Source: Isoetes taiwanensis
Taxonomy: Eukaryota > Streptophyta > Lycopodiopsida > Isoetales > Isoetaceae
Reading direction: 5' to 3'
Length of the DNA: 64,000 nt
Assembly (NCBI GenBank): GCA_021234155.1
Contig: JAJEKV010000009.1
Location: 13,956,546 to 14,020,545, forward strand
In this document: in pieces, positions 13,501-25,300 of the stretch
Layout of the letters: every line of letters starts with the position of its first letter
Position numbering within the stretch: the first letter of the stretch is position 1
Notes under the pieces: generated by a model
Told to the model about the DNA's origin: nothing
The model's input: only the letters and a program-made list of their open reading frames with translations
Database searches by the model: none
Position numbers and translations under genes: made by a program

Positions 13501-16500
13501 TCATGAATATATAAGCAGATTTACATTAATGTGCAATCCCTTTTTAAGTTAATTGAACAAAAGTATATACAAACAGAAGACAACTCTTGTATTTCATTCC
13601 AGTTGATTATAACAACGAATTAGATTGATACATGGATTGAGACAAAAGTAGGTATGATACAATGGGAACTTTTAAAGTTCTCTTTGGCACAGCGTAACCA
13701 CAACAACGAAAACACAACGGAAAGACCAAGCCTAGGGGTTGGCGAAGAAGTCTGAGATCGGCGTGGCGGTACTCTCCCAGTGCGGCTTCGGACGAGTTTA
13801 TAAGCGTGCCCAGGCTTGGACAATGATTGCTTGGTACTCCCATGTTGGGCTGATAATCGAAGGTTAAAGAGCCTTATCGCATAAAGAGTTGCCAAAGATG
13901 GTGGTTTGGCGTCCTCAAAGGCCGTGCTGGTCATATTCCAATAGTCCCGTAGTGCGACCGCGGGTCATCTTGAGATCCTCGGCTTCGATCCACGAGGATG
14001 CTAACTATCTCTAGCCCTTTATCAGGGTCATAGAGTTCCCCTGGTGGCGGTGGTTCGGTTTCATAGCCTTCCTCCCACTCTGGATATTCACCATATCTCT
14101 GGCCATAGTCACAGTGCGGCGGACGGGATCGTCCCTCCCTAACCATGTCGGTAATTCTTTCCTCATATTCCCAAATGGTTTCCTCTGCAACATAGTTGGA
14201 GTGAATAGAGAACATTTTGTAATTCCACTATACCCTAAACTTTAATGCTTTGGAAGAGGATGTCATAAAAAAACAATTTAGTTATGCTCATCAAGAAAAC
14301 TTTGTATTTAATAAGTAGATAAGGTACACATTTTTTTCAATATGGTTTAAACAATTGCCAATCCCAAAATCTCATAACTACATGTGTGTAAATATATGTA
14401 TATAACAAAATTTATATAGCATCTTTAGTTCGGGAACTAGGCCCCTCCTCTTTATCCTTAGCCCTAGGAGGTGGTGGAGGCGGTGGTGTCGCAAGCAGAC
14501 CTACCCGGGTCCCGCGGTGGCCGCCGCAATGATGCAACCTCGGTGGATAAGCAACGGCCAATGGGGCTGCGTGAGGAGCTTCATGCCCATCAAGGCGCAA
14601 TATCTGGCCCAAGGCCGTAAGGGCAAAGATCCGTCGTCTGCAGTACATACGTAAGCGTCACGATAGGGAAGCTTCTTGTGGCGGCGAGTGTAGAAAGTGC
14701 GGAGGGCCCACCATGAAGCTTCAGCCTCGGCCTAAGTCCCGGGCTATGAAGAGAACTTGCCCGTATTTGAAGGCCGACAAAAGCGGGTAAGGTGGTTGCC
14801 CAGCACCTTCCCTTGCGGAGTTTTGAATCACGGCCACCTCCTTATCAAGTCCATGGGGACTTCTTCCTCCTTGAGCTCCTGTTGCTCCTCCTTCTTGTGT
14901 GCGGGGGTTATGATATAAATCTTCGCCCTCATCATCACGAGTCGGAGGAACCTCAACCATATTAATGTTTGGGGCGTGAGGTCCCATAGGCTGTGAAGGC
15001 TTCTGGTGCGGGCTGTGAAGGCGGTTCATCACAAAGTCCCGAAAGGCGTAAAAAGTCTCCGCGGCTCTAGGGTCTCGGCGGGATGAAGCGGTGGTACCTC
15101 CTCGAAAGGAAGCTTCGATAGAAGTGAAGTCGATAAAATCATCCATGCAATACTCCGCAAGCTCGTAAAAGTACATGGTCCTTGGCGCTTCGTCCGAATC
15201 CGACCACCATATGATAAGTCGGATGATATCATCAAGAGGAGGTACTCCTGCCCTTGGTGATAAATAGCGGGGAGGCCGTCTAACCCGACAAGCCTATAGC
15301 TTGTTCACGGCCTGATGGTAACTCCTCCGCGGCTCTTTCCAGCGGTGAGTAAGTAAGCCATCCCTATATGCTCATCATCCCCTCCTCGGAGGATTCCGGC
15401 GGTTTGCTCCTCTCTCTTTGGCAAAGTCTCATCCTCAACATATTGGTCCATGAGGATAGCGGTAGTAGCTTCAAATACTGCTGCCCACGATGTTGGACTA
15501 CCGGTAGGTGTTTTCCCCCATCGGAGTTTCCCCTTGAGGGGCGTCGTGCGCATCGTGTCCCCACCTAACATCTGCCGGACGATCTCAGCTCCAAAATACA
15601 GGTGGGGAGGATCCCCAAGAGGAATACATAGAGGAAGGATTTCCTCCATGTAGAAATCAAGAAATCGGCGTAGTCCGGTGCCGCCGCGATGTTGGTAAGG
15701 AGATCTATCTTGTTGGCATAGCAAAGGTTCTGGCCAGTCGAAGGGAACACATGGATCCCATGTCTCTCCGTCATGGTACCAGGCAAGGTCGTGGCCGCGT
15801 ATGGCTAGAAGGGAGGAGAGAGGAAAAGAAGCGTTTAAAAATAACCCTACAGTCCCCTTTAAACCCTCTTAATAAAGCCGGCGTCGGCATTATATTTTTA
15901 AATTTAACATGGAAAAAAAAAAAACATTAAACTTTTAATTCAAAATAAAAGCTTCTTTATTAATTATCACAAAAAGAATATGTACAAATCACGGATCCCA
16001 TAGCCGTGTAGGCTAAGGTTGCTCCCAGGTATCCCTCGGGCGAGGGCTAAATCCTTAGGCATTATGGTGACCCTCTTTGCGTGGATAAGCGCCAAAGGTT
16101 GGCGTCACCAAAAGTGCTACCAAGTAGGCTTCCTGACCTCTTGGGCGCCAAAATTACAAAAGGTGCGGAAGCGGAGATCGGTCTTAAATTTAACATGCGA
16201 TCTCCGTACCGGCCTCGGAAAAGCGGCTTCTACATCGTGGCGGTCCGTGGACCTGAAATTTCGCGGATCTCCCGCCAATGCCACGATGCGGGTGGAACCG
16301 AAATGAGGCTTCGGCTGTGGCGGAACATGCAAGTGCCCCCCGGTGTTGTAGCTGTCTTAAGCCCGGCAAATGGTGGGCGTTGTCAACCCGGCTGACGCCT
16401 CCGGGCCGGGCTGGTCTTCTTACCAAAAAGCCCGAAGCCCCTTAGCTTTTTCCTTGTAATGACTGCTTAGGACTTATGGGCGACACCCTTCCTCCGGTGC

Positions 16501-17992
16501 TTCACGGTCTGGTGCGTCGGTTTTGGGTCCGGCCCACTCCCAGACGCACCTCCCTCTTGCTGGTCCCGCTGGTCTTGCCGGTCCCGCTCATCTTGCTCAA
16601 TCTTCTCCCGCTCCTCCCGAGCTCTCTTTCGATCTTCTTGGATCGAGCAAAAAAGTTGGGCTGCTGACACGGGCGATTAAGTTCGGCGTGGTGCGGATTT
16701 GGCCGCGAACCCATGTCTATCACGGATAGTCACCCGGATAGTCTAGGCTAATGTCGGGGATTTCCCCATTCAAAGCTGTTGGAACCCTCATGCCCGGTGG
16801 TATGGGGAACCTCGATAGCCCATCAATGGCGGCAAAGCCGTCCCCCCAGGTAGCCGTACTCCCTCCCGGCCTGCCGGTCGCCCGCTCAATCTCCCGGTGG
16901 TCATCCTCTGGGCCAAACCCCACGATCTGATTGGCCTCTGCCCTGACATCTTCCTCCTCCGTATGGCCTTCCTGCTCAGGAGGATAAAACTTGATGAGCA
17001 TCATTACCATGTCTGGTTGCTCAACAATGGTATATGGGAGCTGGCGTGGGTTCAGGATAATAAAGCGGCTCGAGAAATGATAGATAGGATAAGGAATCCT
17101 ATCATTGTTCTCAAACTTGTTGACCAGCTCATCCAACAAGATGTCGGCGGGCTGGAGTCAGTGGCCATGTGCTTAGCAATCATGGCGTGAGATCTCCCAC
17201 GATGCTCAAAGGTGGTTGGATCCGGAAGCCTCTTGGTGATAGCCATAGGGAAGGGTGAGGCGTATTTGGCGGGCGAAGATGGCAAAAGGGGCGCTTAAGA
17301 GGCACAAGGCACAAAAAGCGCAGGCAGGGTCCGGTCCGGTCGGCGATGGCGAGGGCTGACTCAGCGGTTGAGGCGCTGAAGCACAAACAAATGGCAAGAA
17401 TTAGTTTGTTAAACGGCCACTTAACTTTTAAAATTTCAAATTTTTCCCTTTATTAGCGCCGAAATTTTATTATTATAAAATTATCTGGCGGAAATACACT
17501 GCCACATCTGGCCGGTAGAGGGCATTATCTGACCTTCCACCTCACCGGGTCGCCCGAAAAGCAAGCCCCGGCCGAAAGTTGACTTCAGCCCGGCCCGCTG
17601 TTGACTTCGGTCCGACGGGGTCGGGCCGAGGGCATTCCGGCGCCGCCCACCTTGACTACAAAGCTTCAAAATGCAAGCGAAGTTTGTTTTTGGGCCTGCC
17701 CTTGACCATTTTAAGCCTAGAGTCGATTGTTCTAGGGTAATTGAGTCGCGCCGAGATCCAATGGAGCCATCCTCTTCATCATTTTATGCTACCCTCTTGA
17801 CACCTGTTAGGCCTCCAATCTTGGGCCCTCCACTTCAAAGCTATAATTTCTTTACTTAACCTAACACCAAACCAAACAACAAAGAGAACTAACGACACAT
17901 TGACTTAGCCTCCTCCTAACTACCGCGGTACTTTCGAGTTAGTGTTTGGCGGTGCTATGATTTCGAACAGCAAAAAATCGCGGCTCTGATAC
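13501..17992 (-). other. Long region between gypsy gag and 5' LTR, with coding-like minus-strand frames
   Basis: About 4.4 kb lies between the 5' LTR and the start of gag. Several minus-strand frames of 70-150 codons have protein-like composition: 13931-14215 (acidic, proline-rich), 14721-15176, 15305-15724, 16467-16670 (charged ERERDRQDQRDQ-type helix) and 16720-17139. I recognise no domain. They could be pieces of an additional ORF upstream of gag, as some plant Ty3 lineages carry (Ogre elements are the best-known case), or a long untranslated leader. An AT-rich A-run spacer occurs around 15890-15970. Confidence 0.5.
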
Positions 17993-17994
17993 CA
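17983..17994 (-). other. Primer binding site (initiator-Met tRNA) of the gypsy element
   Basis: The coding strand reads TGGTATCAGAGC immediately inside the 5' LTR, the standard complement of the 3' end of plant initiator Met tRNA. This fixes both the orientation (minus) and the LTR edge near 17995. Confidence 0.93.
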
Positions 17995-17995
17995 G

Positions 17996-19589
17996 CGTGG
18001 CGGCTCCCGAATATATCGACCCTCGGACGTATACATGCGAGGACTTTCCCCTCCCATGGCGAACATCTCACCATGGCGGGGCCCTCCGATGCATTTTCGG
18101 GCCACCTATGAAATGAGGCTGGGAAGAAGGACCTGAAAAGGTCATTCATTACGCCTTCAATGGGACTCCCTACGTCGAGGAAGCATGAATACAAGGGTTA
18201 GCACCGCGGCATGAATATACATAAATAACCACCCACGAAGGGTTGGTGGCATCCATCTAATATACCAGCGGCATAGAATATGCATCTAATCCTAGGAAAA
18301 CACCCGGAACCGAGGTTCTACCCGGCTCGGACTCCGGTGAGGATCGTGGCGGCTAGGCCTCAAGAGATCGGCGGACCGAATCTTGGCATGGCGTTGGCGG
18401 GCAATAGAACATCGGCTAGGGTTGTCCACTCCATCCGCCCCTCACATTGCACACTTTGCGGATGGGTCAATTCATGCTATGGCTTTGCTATAGCCTTCCG
18501 AGACGCAGTTGAGAGGAATCACCCTTTGAGCCTACTCCGGGTTCATGGCGCTGATCCGATGGGGCAGGGAGGCGTCCCCTTCGAGAATCCACGGTGGTTC
18601 CACGGGCGAGCTAGAGAATACGTGCGCGCAGTCCCAGTATCGTGCCCGACTTACTGCGCCCTAAATCTACTCAAAGTGCAAAGGTGCTCCATACGGATCA
18701 CACCTTCCCACCCGAGAGTGTCAGACCCATACCCGGCCCTCGTGGACCGGCTATCGAGGCCTAGCCCAATGTAGGAGTCTCGGGAGCCATGTATGCTCAT
18801 GCAAGACCCCACCCCTCATGTCACCACGTGTTCCTTGTGCGGTGCTAAGCCGACCATAGCATCTAGGACCCGGTGGGTTCTTGTGCCTGAGCGCAATTAA
18901 TGGGACTCTATTGGCTATCTAGGAGCATACTACAATACATGGTTCGGAGGTCTCTACCCCCATAATCCCCCGTTTTGATCAGATTTAATTGAAGAGCTAA
19001 CAATTCATCCTCTCAGAGTAGAAATCGAATTGAATATAAAGAGAATTTGTTTGTATAACCAAGGGTTAGATTGAATCCCAAAGAGAAGAGAGAAACGGAC
19101 ACAACCAAAGCGTTATCTAGAATTCACATAGCCACCTACCTGATTTCGGGCTGGACTCATTTCCATGGGGCTTCCATCTCGGGGAGTTAGGAATTCAGAT
19201 TTCTGTCTTTACGAGGGGCGACTAGTATGGTGATTCTCTGCGGTGGATGATGGCTACCATCTCGGCCTTCCTTGGTCGATTAGAGGAGTCAATCCGGGGA
19301 TAGGGGTCAAGTTGGCATCCAAACTTGGCAACCCCATGCACCCCAATCGATTGGGCGCAGTGGCCCTCCCCAAATGGTAATTAGCCCCACTTCCTAAGTT
19401 ATAGGTTATTATTATTACTGTGTTAAATTAGCATAGCTAATTTAATCCATTGTAAGGTAACCCCTTAGGTTGCAATCACGTTCCCATACTCCCATGGTAG
19501 CGTACCTTTAGGAGGGGTGACGTGCTTGTATTTGTACGTGCCTCGTATGAATACGTGACGTAGACCGTATAAATACGTGGAACGTCACA
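17996..19589 (-). repeat. 5' LTR of the nested gypsy element
   Basis: Matches 6511-8122. It ends with CGTCACA directly before the second AAAGG target copy at 19590-19594. It is slightly shorter than its partner because of small indels, most of them next to CCG/GCGG motifs. Confidence 0.92.
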
Positions 19590-19594
19590 AAAGG

Positions 19595-20264
19595 ATGCTG
19601 GCAAACTGTTTAATAGCATGCAAACTTTTTCTTCTTCTTGCATGGCTATTCCTGTGGACTGCAGTTCGTCCAGCAATTCTTTCATGGCGCACATATGCTC
19701 CACAAAATCTCCTCCTTCATTCAGTTGAAGGCCATACAATTTTTTTCTTAATGCCAGACGATTTCCTGCTAAATCCGAGGCATAATGACTCATCAAGATT
19801 CTCCATACTTCATATGCAGATGAAGCTCCTCTCACAAGTCTTGCTGGGGTTTCATCAAGACTTTAGCGACATGATTAGACGAAGCTTTTCCGGTCTTTCT
19901 CGCAAAGTCTCAATCTATATCCCTTGCTGAAGCATTCAAAGATCACTTGCACGACTTCCTCATGCGGATTCGTGCAAGATTCACGTAAGGGACCCGCGGT
20001 TTCACTTCGAGGGTTGGGGTACACACGACTTCCCAAAGCCTTTGTCTTCCAATATCATCTCAGATCTTCCACTTCCATATCTGAAAATCCTTTCCAAAGA
20101 AAACGGGATCAAGCGCCCTATATGCTCAAGGTCCCATTTGTAGCAAACGGGCAAGAGTCCATGGTGAATCGAAGAATGATCAAAGAAAATATGGCGAAAT
20201 GGAATAATCGTGAGCATTGTTGCGGCGATCGAGGGGTCTACGATTTAGTACAAGGCCCATAACC
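19595..20264 (-). pseudogene. Copia gag N-terminal part
   Basis: 19595-19835 encodes a UBN2/DUF-type copia gag segment (SSAYEVWRILMSHYASDL, LRKKLYGLQLNEGGDFVEHM, LLNSLPASF) and stops at the gypsy insertion. Upstream (19850-20250) are weaker traces of the usual gag start, including a KDFQIWKWK-like motif and a DKGFG/LWEV-like motif in different frames. The normal primer-site motif is not obvious next to the LTR; the adjacent bases read GGTTATGGGCC on the coding strand. Confidence 0.85.
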
Positions 20265-20501
20265 TATAACAATTTAATACAGATTATAGAAAACACTTGT
20301 AACAACAAATGAGAAAGCACTTGATCTTACGAGGAAATGACTCAAGAACTTGGTGGTATTTCATTGAATCAGATTTTCTTTAAGTACACAATGCTTCATA
20401 ATTCAAGGCTGAACTCAAGGAGTAATTTAGGCAACTGCTACAATTTAGGAACCGAGAACTTCTACTTGGCATAACTTAAGGAATCATTTAATATTCTAAC
20501 A
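20265..20501 (-). repeat. 5' LTR of the copia element
   Basis: 237 bp, differing from 2744-2980 at one position that I can see. Followed by the second GGAAT target copy at 20502-20506. Confidence 0.94.
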
Positions 20502-20653
20502 GGAATTCCGGTGGTTTTGCTTCCAGCTTCGTGCACTCTTACAGAAATTTTGCCGCTTGCTTTCTTGTATCTATATCATTGTGTAGCAAGGCAGATTAAA
20601 CCAAAAGGAAATGTAGAAGAGGCTGCCTCTATCCACTGCCAGGTCTTCTTCTT

Positions 20654-20895
20654 TCTTGCAAAAAGAAAAAAAATCAAAACACAGGGCCAATGCGTGATGC
20701 TGTACCTACAACGGAAATAATGGCTTTATCTTCTACGGATGTTCCTATAGTGTATTCGTTGCTTCAAAATGCATTAAGCCAAGATGAACTTGTCCGCAAA
20801 CCAGCAGAAGCTGCTCTCAAAAGAGGCGCGGGAAAACCGGCCCGGATTTTCCATTTCCTGCAAAAAGAAAAAAATCAAAACACAGGGCCAATGCC
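20654..20895 (+). pseudogene. First-exon fragment of an importin-beta-like (importin-11 type) gene, between two short direct repeats
   Basis: An ATG at 20720 opens a reading frame beginning MALSSTDVPIVYSLLQNALS and continuing with DELVRKPAEAAL. This closely fits the conserved N-terminal HEAT-repeat start of plant importin-11-like nuclear transport receptors, in which SLLxNALSxDExxRKPAEAAL is characteristic. After the Ala-Leu-Lys the match is lost and no further exons are found downstream in the window. The fragment is bracketed by an imperfect direct repeat of about 40 bp (CTTGCAAAAAGAAAA then TCAAAACACAGGGCCAATGC) at 20654-20695 and 20851-20893. Most likely this is a gene fragment; a true first exon with a very long intron is the alternative. 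Confidence 0.65.
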
Positions 20896-21129
20896 AATGC
20901 TTCAGGAACACTTCCGCCTTTGCCTGCTCCCCTTAATCCCCTTGAAACACTTCTTTATCTGCTTCTAATTCTCACTTACAGGAAAGAAATCGCCGGAACA
21001 AGAGTAAGACAAAAAAAAAAAATCCCTTTCTCTAAAATCTTTTCGAGAATAGCCGTAGGATTAATTTCTAAGAATTAATTAGCGGTGGATATCTCTTCCC
21101 CAAAAAATAATCTATTTATATTTTCTTAC

Positions 21130-21220
21130 GGAAACCCTTCCGGGTTTTAAGATATGGAAACCCTTCCGTATTTCATGGAAATTCGGAAGGGTTTCCATAG
21201 ATAAACCCGAAAGGGTTTCC
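21130..21220. repeat. Nested inverted repeat (strong hairpin)
   Basis: The left arm 21130-21168 and right arm 21184-21220 pair over about 37 bp with one mismatch and a small internal loop, around a 15-base terminal loop. The arms are built from repeated GGAAACCCTTCCG units, so alternative pairings exist. No coding region overlaps. Confidence 0.85.
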
Positions 21221-22119
21221 ACTAATTTATTTAATAACCCCAATCGGGGGAGATAGTGTGATCGTCTTTTTCATGTCTAATTATTTTAATTCTTCATCTT
21301 CGTTTGTTGGCCTCTTTGGCTCTTTGTGGAATGACTTTGTATATTAAACCTAGTCCAATAAAGATGGCAGGAAAGATAGCTAACAAAGCAAAAAGATCAA
21401 AATCCTACATCTTAATTGGGAGCTGTAAAACTATTGATGGAATATACTGGGTCGGTCTAGGATCTTGTGTCATTAATAATAAGCACAACCACTAACTGAT
21501 TTCTTTCTATGACATTGACTGCAAGGAACATTAAATTTGTACATAAATTTGTACAACGAATCACTCCAAATCTTTTCCCGAGTTCCAGAACTCTCTATCC
21601 TGACCATAGCCTCTGGCGGCAGAGCCAGATCATCCCTTATCTCAACCAGATCATCCGTGAATGTAGTGCCAAGTAGTGCTGCATTGCAAAAGGTGGAGGT
21701 TTTGCAAGAGGTAGGAATCTTTTAGAGGTTTTTTCTTACAGGGTATATTACTGGATATATTTTGAGTAGAATGGCTTTGTTTCTTAGCACTCCATAGGGA
21801 GTATAGTATCTCTTAGAGAATCCCTTGAATCAAAGAAAAAATTTGATCTCCTTAATTTACATTTGGCTTGTTTATACTGGACAGATCTCTATTATTAATT
21901 TTATATACTGGATATGGGGAGATTGCGTCACCATTAAAGATGCAGAAGATGTTATTCCATTAAACATTGAAATAAGTATGTGATTCATATAAAGTCTAGA
22001 ATATGCTCCACCATAAGCTCTGCAACCAGAGCTAAGCATATGTCTAGAGAAAATAATACTTGCATTAATATGTTTCTTATTTCTTTCTAGCTTTAGCCTA
22101 AACTTGCTTGCATCAATAC
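21221..22119. other. No gene recognised
   Basis: AT-rich sequence with short open frames on both strands. None shows a domain I recognise. One frame at 21304-21495 (plus) is basic and short and was not accepted as a gene. Confidence 0.5.
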
Positions 22120-22341
22120 TCACCATTTATCTTTGCCTTTGCCCAAGTTCCTGCTAATGGATTTTTTCTTCAAAAGCTTTGTTTGCCACTTCCAATTGTT
22201 CTTGCAAATGAGCTTTTTCTTTTCCATTCTTTGTTTGGCTGTTGCAATAGTGTTCCAACTGCTTTTATTTTTCAGGTCTAATTGTTTTAACACTTCATCT
22301 TTTTCTTCACCTTGACCTTGAAGTTTAATCCTATTGCTCAT
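22120..22341 (-). pseudogene. Coiled-coil-like coding fragment
   Basis: The minus strand has a lysine/glutamate-rich frame (LQGQGEEKDEVLKQLDLKNK) which, after a change of frame, continues as HLQEQLEVANKAFEEKI, a heptad-like pattern. It looks like a piece of a long coiled-coil protein with a frameshift. I cannot name the family. The AT-rich setting and short length leave open that it is chance. Confidence 0.3.
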
Positions 22342-25300
22342 AAATTTTATTGAAATGGGGAGGATCTGTCAAGGTTTCCGTTAATGTTTGTTGAAGTTGG
22401 TCAATCTTGTTCCTACTTTGGTTGATTATTTACTCCATGTGGATGCTTATAGATTGGGATGCTCGCAAGCATTATCCGTCCCTCCCTCTTCTGGAGCCAG
22501 ATGCTTATTTGTTTGGTAGGTTCAAACAAACTCAGCTATTCAAGCTGCAAATGGGTGCCCATATTTGTTCAAGGCTATAGACAGTTTGGACTACCATTGT
22601 TTGCGACATAAATTATCTGAACGCTGGTGAGTAGTTTGCATCAAGTTACAACAGTCTCTTTGCTAGTTAAAATCTGAATTGTGACACACTCCAGGACATC
22701 AAATAATTAAGGTTAGAAAAAAAGGATCCAATTGTTATGTTGTTAACCATCATCATGTTCTACTATTTGCTTTAGTAACTTGGAGCTATTTGTTCCAAAT
22801 CACCATGTTGTACCAGTGCGAAATTGTTTGGGCTACTTTAAACAAGGTGCTGCGCACGGAGGGTTGCCCTCCGTGACTCGAGGGTGAAGTGGCTTAAATC
22901 ATACTTCAAAGTCATGTTTCACAATCAATCAAAAATGCTACTTCAAAACAATACAATACTTGATACTTGATTCTTGTTTTCAACAAGAATTTCACCCTTG
23001 ATCCCTAAAATATTATTCTAGGTCTGGAAAGGGCCAATTCAAGCCTACGCAATTTACCTCTTGTAGATTGAACTCCTCCTTGTTTCTCTGATCAATAACT
23101 CAAATGCCTATAGCCTTTGGCAGCCCCAATGCCACATTATCATCTAATAATCTTATGTACAGGCTGCATCCTTATCCTTACAACTCCTCCTCAGCCTGTA
23201 CCTACTTGTGCTTGACACTAGTTTAAATTCTGTCAACACCTTACTGAGCATATCTACTTGCTTTGATACCACTGTTAGTTCTCAGTAAATAGCCTAATCA
23301 TAGTCATATCCCTCAAGAAATCACACAGGATCTCCGTGGATATTAATATAATATATATCTATCTCTCCTAACCTTTAGCTTCCAGAATGACTTCCAAGAA
23401 TAAGTGGTAGGCTCTACATTTTTAACACTTCTATAAGACTGCCTCAGTTTCTTCCAGCTAGGTGTCAACGACAAAAAGCGCAAACACTTACACCAAGTCA
23501 GACCTCTAGTAAAAAAAAAAAAATAAAGCACATTGGGAAACCTTTCAAACAAAGGCCAGGCAAAAAAAGCATATACCAAGTTCTTAATGCATCAGATGCC
23601 CCTTGTCATGTGTAAGACTCTTGTACAATTCAAAGTGGTGTGAGAGGAGTATCATCAGAATGTTCTGTTAAACATGCAATTTTGCCTATGAAAATTTTAG
23701 TCAAATTTCAACAAGTTCAATGCTATTATTACGTCCTAGACTTTGACGCACACAACAATGGATATGAATGCAGAGACACCACTAGACATTATAAACTATT
23801 ATTTACAATTTTGGCATTCGGTTACGTGTACAACTGTTTTGTTCGAATTAAAAAATAACACAAACATGCATTTCACATCTATATCAAACATTGTGTAGGC
23901 CACCTCTGAAAGCTCCAATTTTCATTTTAGAATAGATAGACGTGAACTAACTCCTTAAACATGATAATACAGTTCATTCCATGTTGCTTTCAATATGCAC
24001 ATGTACTATAGGAGAGGGACATTCATCACACCACTTATCACAGATCCCCGGTTTCGGTCGCGGTGGTTGAGAACACAAAATTCGCCACCACATGGAAAAA
24101 ACTTATAATGATTTTGGATTCAAAACATAAAAATATGGGATAAGATACAAAAGGCGAATCATCATGCAAGAAAAGTTAAAGCTCTTAGATCCTCGGTCAG
24201 CAAGGCTCTTCGCCCTGTTTGAAAGCTCTTGTCTAGTTTTTTCAAATTGCTGCTTTGGCATGGTCAGACAATAGAGTAAATGGTATCGGAATAATGATTC
24301 TATAAAAAATGTAGCTTTTGAAATGGATTGTGGCCGTTAAAATATACCTGCAAAGTTACTAATATCATGCATCAGAAAGCAAAAATATATCTATTAAAAG
24401 TATGTATTGCAACAAACACATTTTAGTTGGCAGCATTTTTGAAGCGATAGAACTGAAAATGATGGACCAAACTACATAAGCACAAAATTGGTCAAGAGAG
24501 AGGGAGAGAAGGTGGAGTGGCAAAATCCAGGTCTCATGCCACATTAAGTTCAAATTGAATAACTATGTATGCTAAAACTTCCTTTGGAGAAGCTAATGGT
24601 AAGTTTTGTAAACCAATTGTTTAAGCACACCACTTTATACGTTACCTCAAGGAACTTTTTGTCTCAGTTGCCAAAAAGGTGCCCATACAAATGCTGCAAA
24701 AAGAACTGGGAATTGAAGATGTCGTGTCTTTATATGGTACAGATATGGCAATTACGCAAACTTCCCCAATTTTTTCTTTGAATTTGTAGTCTGGTCTCCT
24801 CTCTAAGAAGTCACACTGAAGCCGACAAAACCAGCTCCAATTCCTAAAGGATGTTTTGCATGGCATGTTTGGTAGAAACATGCCAATAGAAACATGACCA
24901 AAGATGACGATGTTGCACATCAAATAGTGGTAAAATGTCTTCTTTGTGTGCTATCACAAAACCCCTGAACAAGTATTTGCTATTTCCAAGAGGATCTGAA
25001 GTCTTTCGCAAACCCTGCAATTCAAAACAATTCTCCTGTTAGTCAAAAGCTTGCATTCAGCAGTCAATAAGCAGGGATACTTAAGATGGATAAATGAAAT
25101 TTAAGATATTCAAAGTACTCACGAACAACGTAACAAAGGCATGACAACTTTTTCCGTAAAGAATGGCTTCACCTTGAGATAAACCCATAAAAGCCTGAAA
25201 CTGTCTTTTGCAAAGTCAATCTTTTCCATGTCTCAGATACCCATGTATCCGTGGAGAGAGATGATGCTTCATTTTTGTTTTTAAGACATTTCTTCCATGG

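Larger units (their letters stand above)
6511..19589 (-). mobile_element. Ty3/gypsy LTR retrotransposon nested in copia gag
   Basis: This 13,079-bp element has LTRs of about 1.6 kb (6511-8122 and about 17996-19589) and target duplication AAAGG (6506-6510 and 19590-19594). It has a tRNA-iMet primer site next to the upper LTR and a polypurine tract next to the lower one. Minus-strand order is long leader, gag, CCHC, RT, RNase H, integrase, i.e. RT before integrase as in Ty3/gypsy. It lies in the same orientation as the copia element it split. At 13 kb it is long; the excess is mainly about 4 kb between the 5' LTR and gag. All coding regions are broken into short frames. Confidence 0.95.
2744..20501 (-). 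mobile_element. Ty1/copia LTR retrotransposon, split by a nested Ty3/gypsy element
   Basis: Two 237-bp direct repeats at 2744-2980 and 20265-20501 are flanked by the same 5-bp target duplication GGAAT (2739-2743 and 20502-20506). Minus-strand coding between them runs gag, CCHC, protease, integrase, RT, RNase H from high to low coordinates, which is the copia order. Removing the 13-kb insert leaves about 4.7 kb, normal for the superfamily. I saw only one difference between the LTRs (G/A near 2862 and its partner), suggesting a recent insertion, yet the coding region is interrupted by frameshifts and stops. The LTRs start TGTTAG but end in TATA on the coding strand instead of CA. The element sits between the Rab remnant and the importin fragment. 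Confidence 0.95.

Noticed and set aside
15368-17190. Plus-strand frames antisense to the gypsy leader
   Set aside because: They overlap longer or equally long minus-strand frames in the element's coding direction and show no domain.
21304-21495. Organelle-derived insertion with a small gene
   Set aside because: I could not match it to any plastid or mitochondrial gene; it is short and basic.
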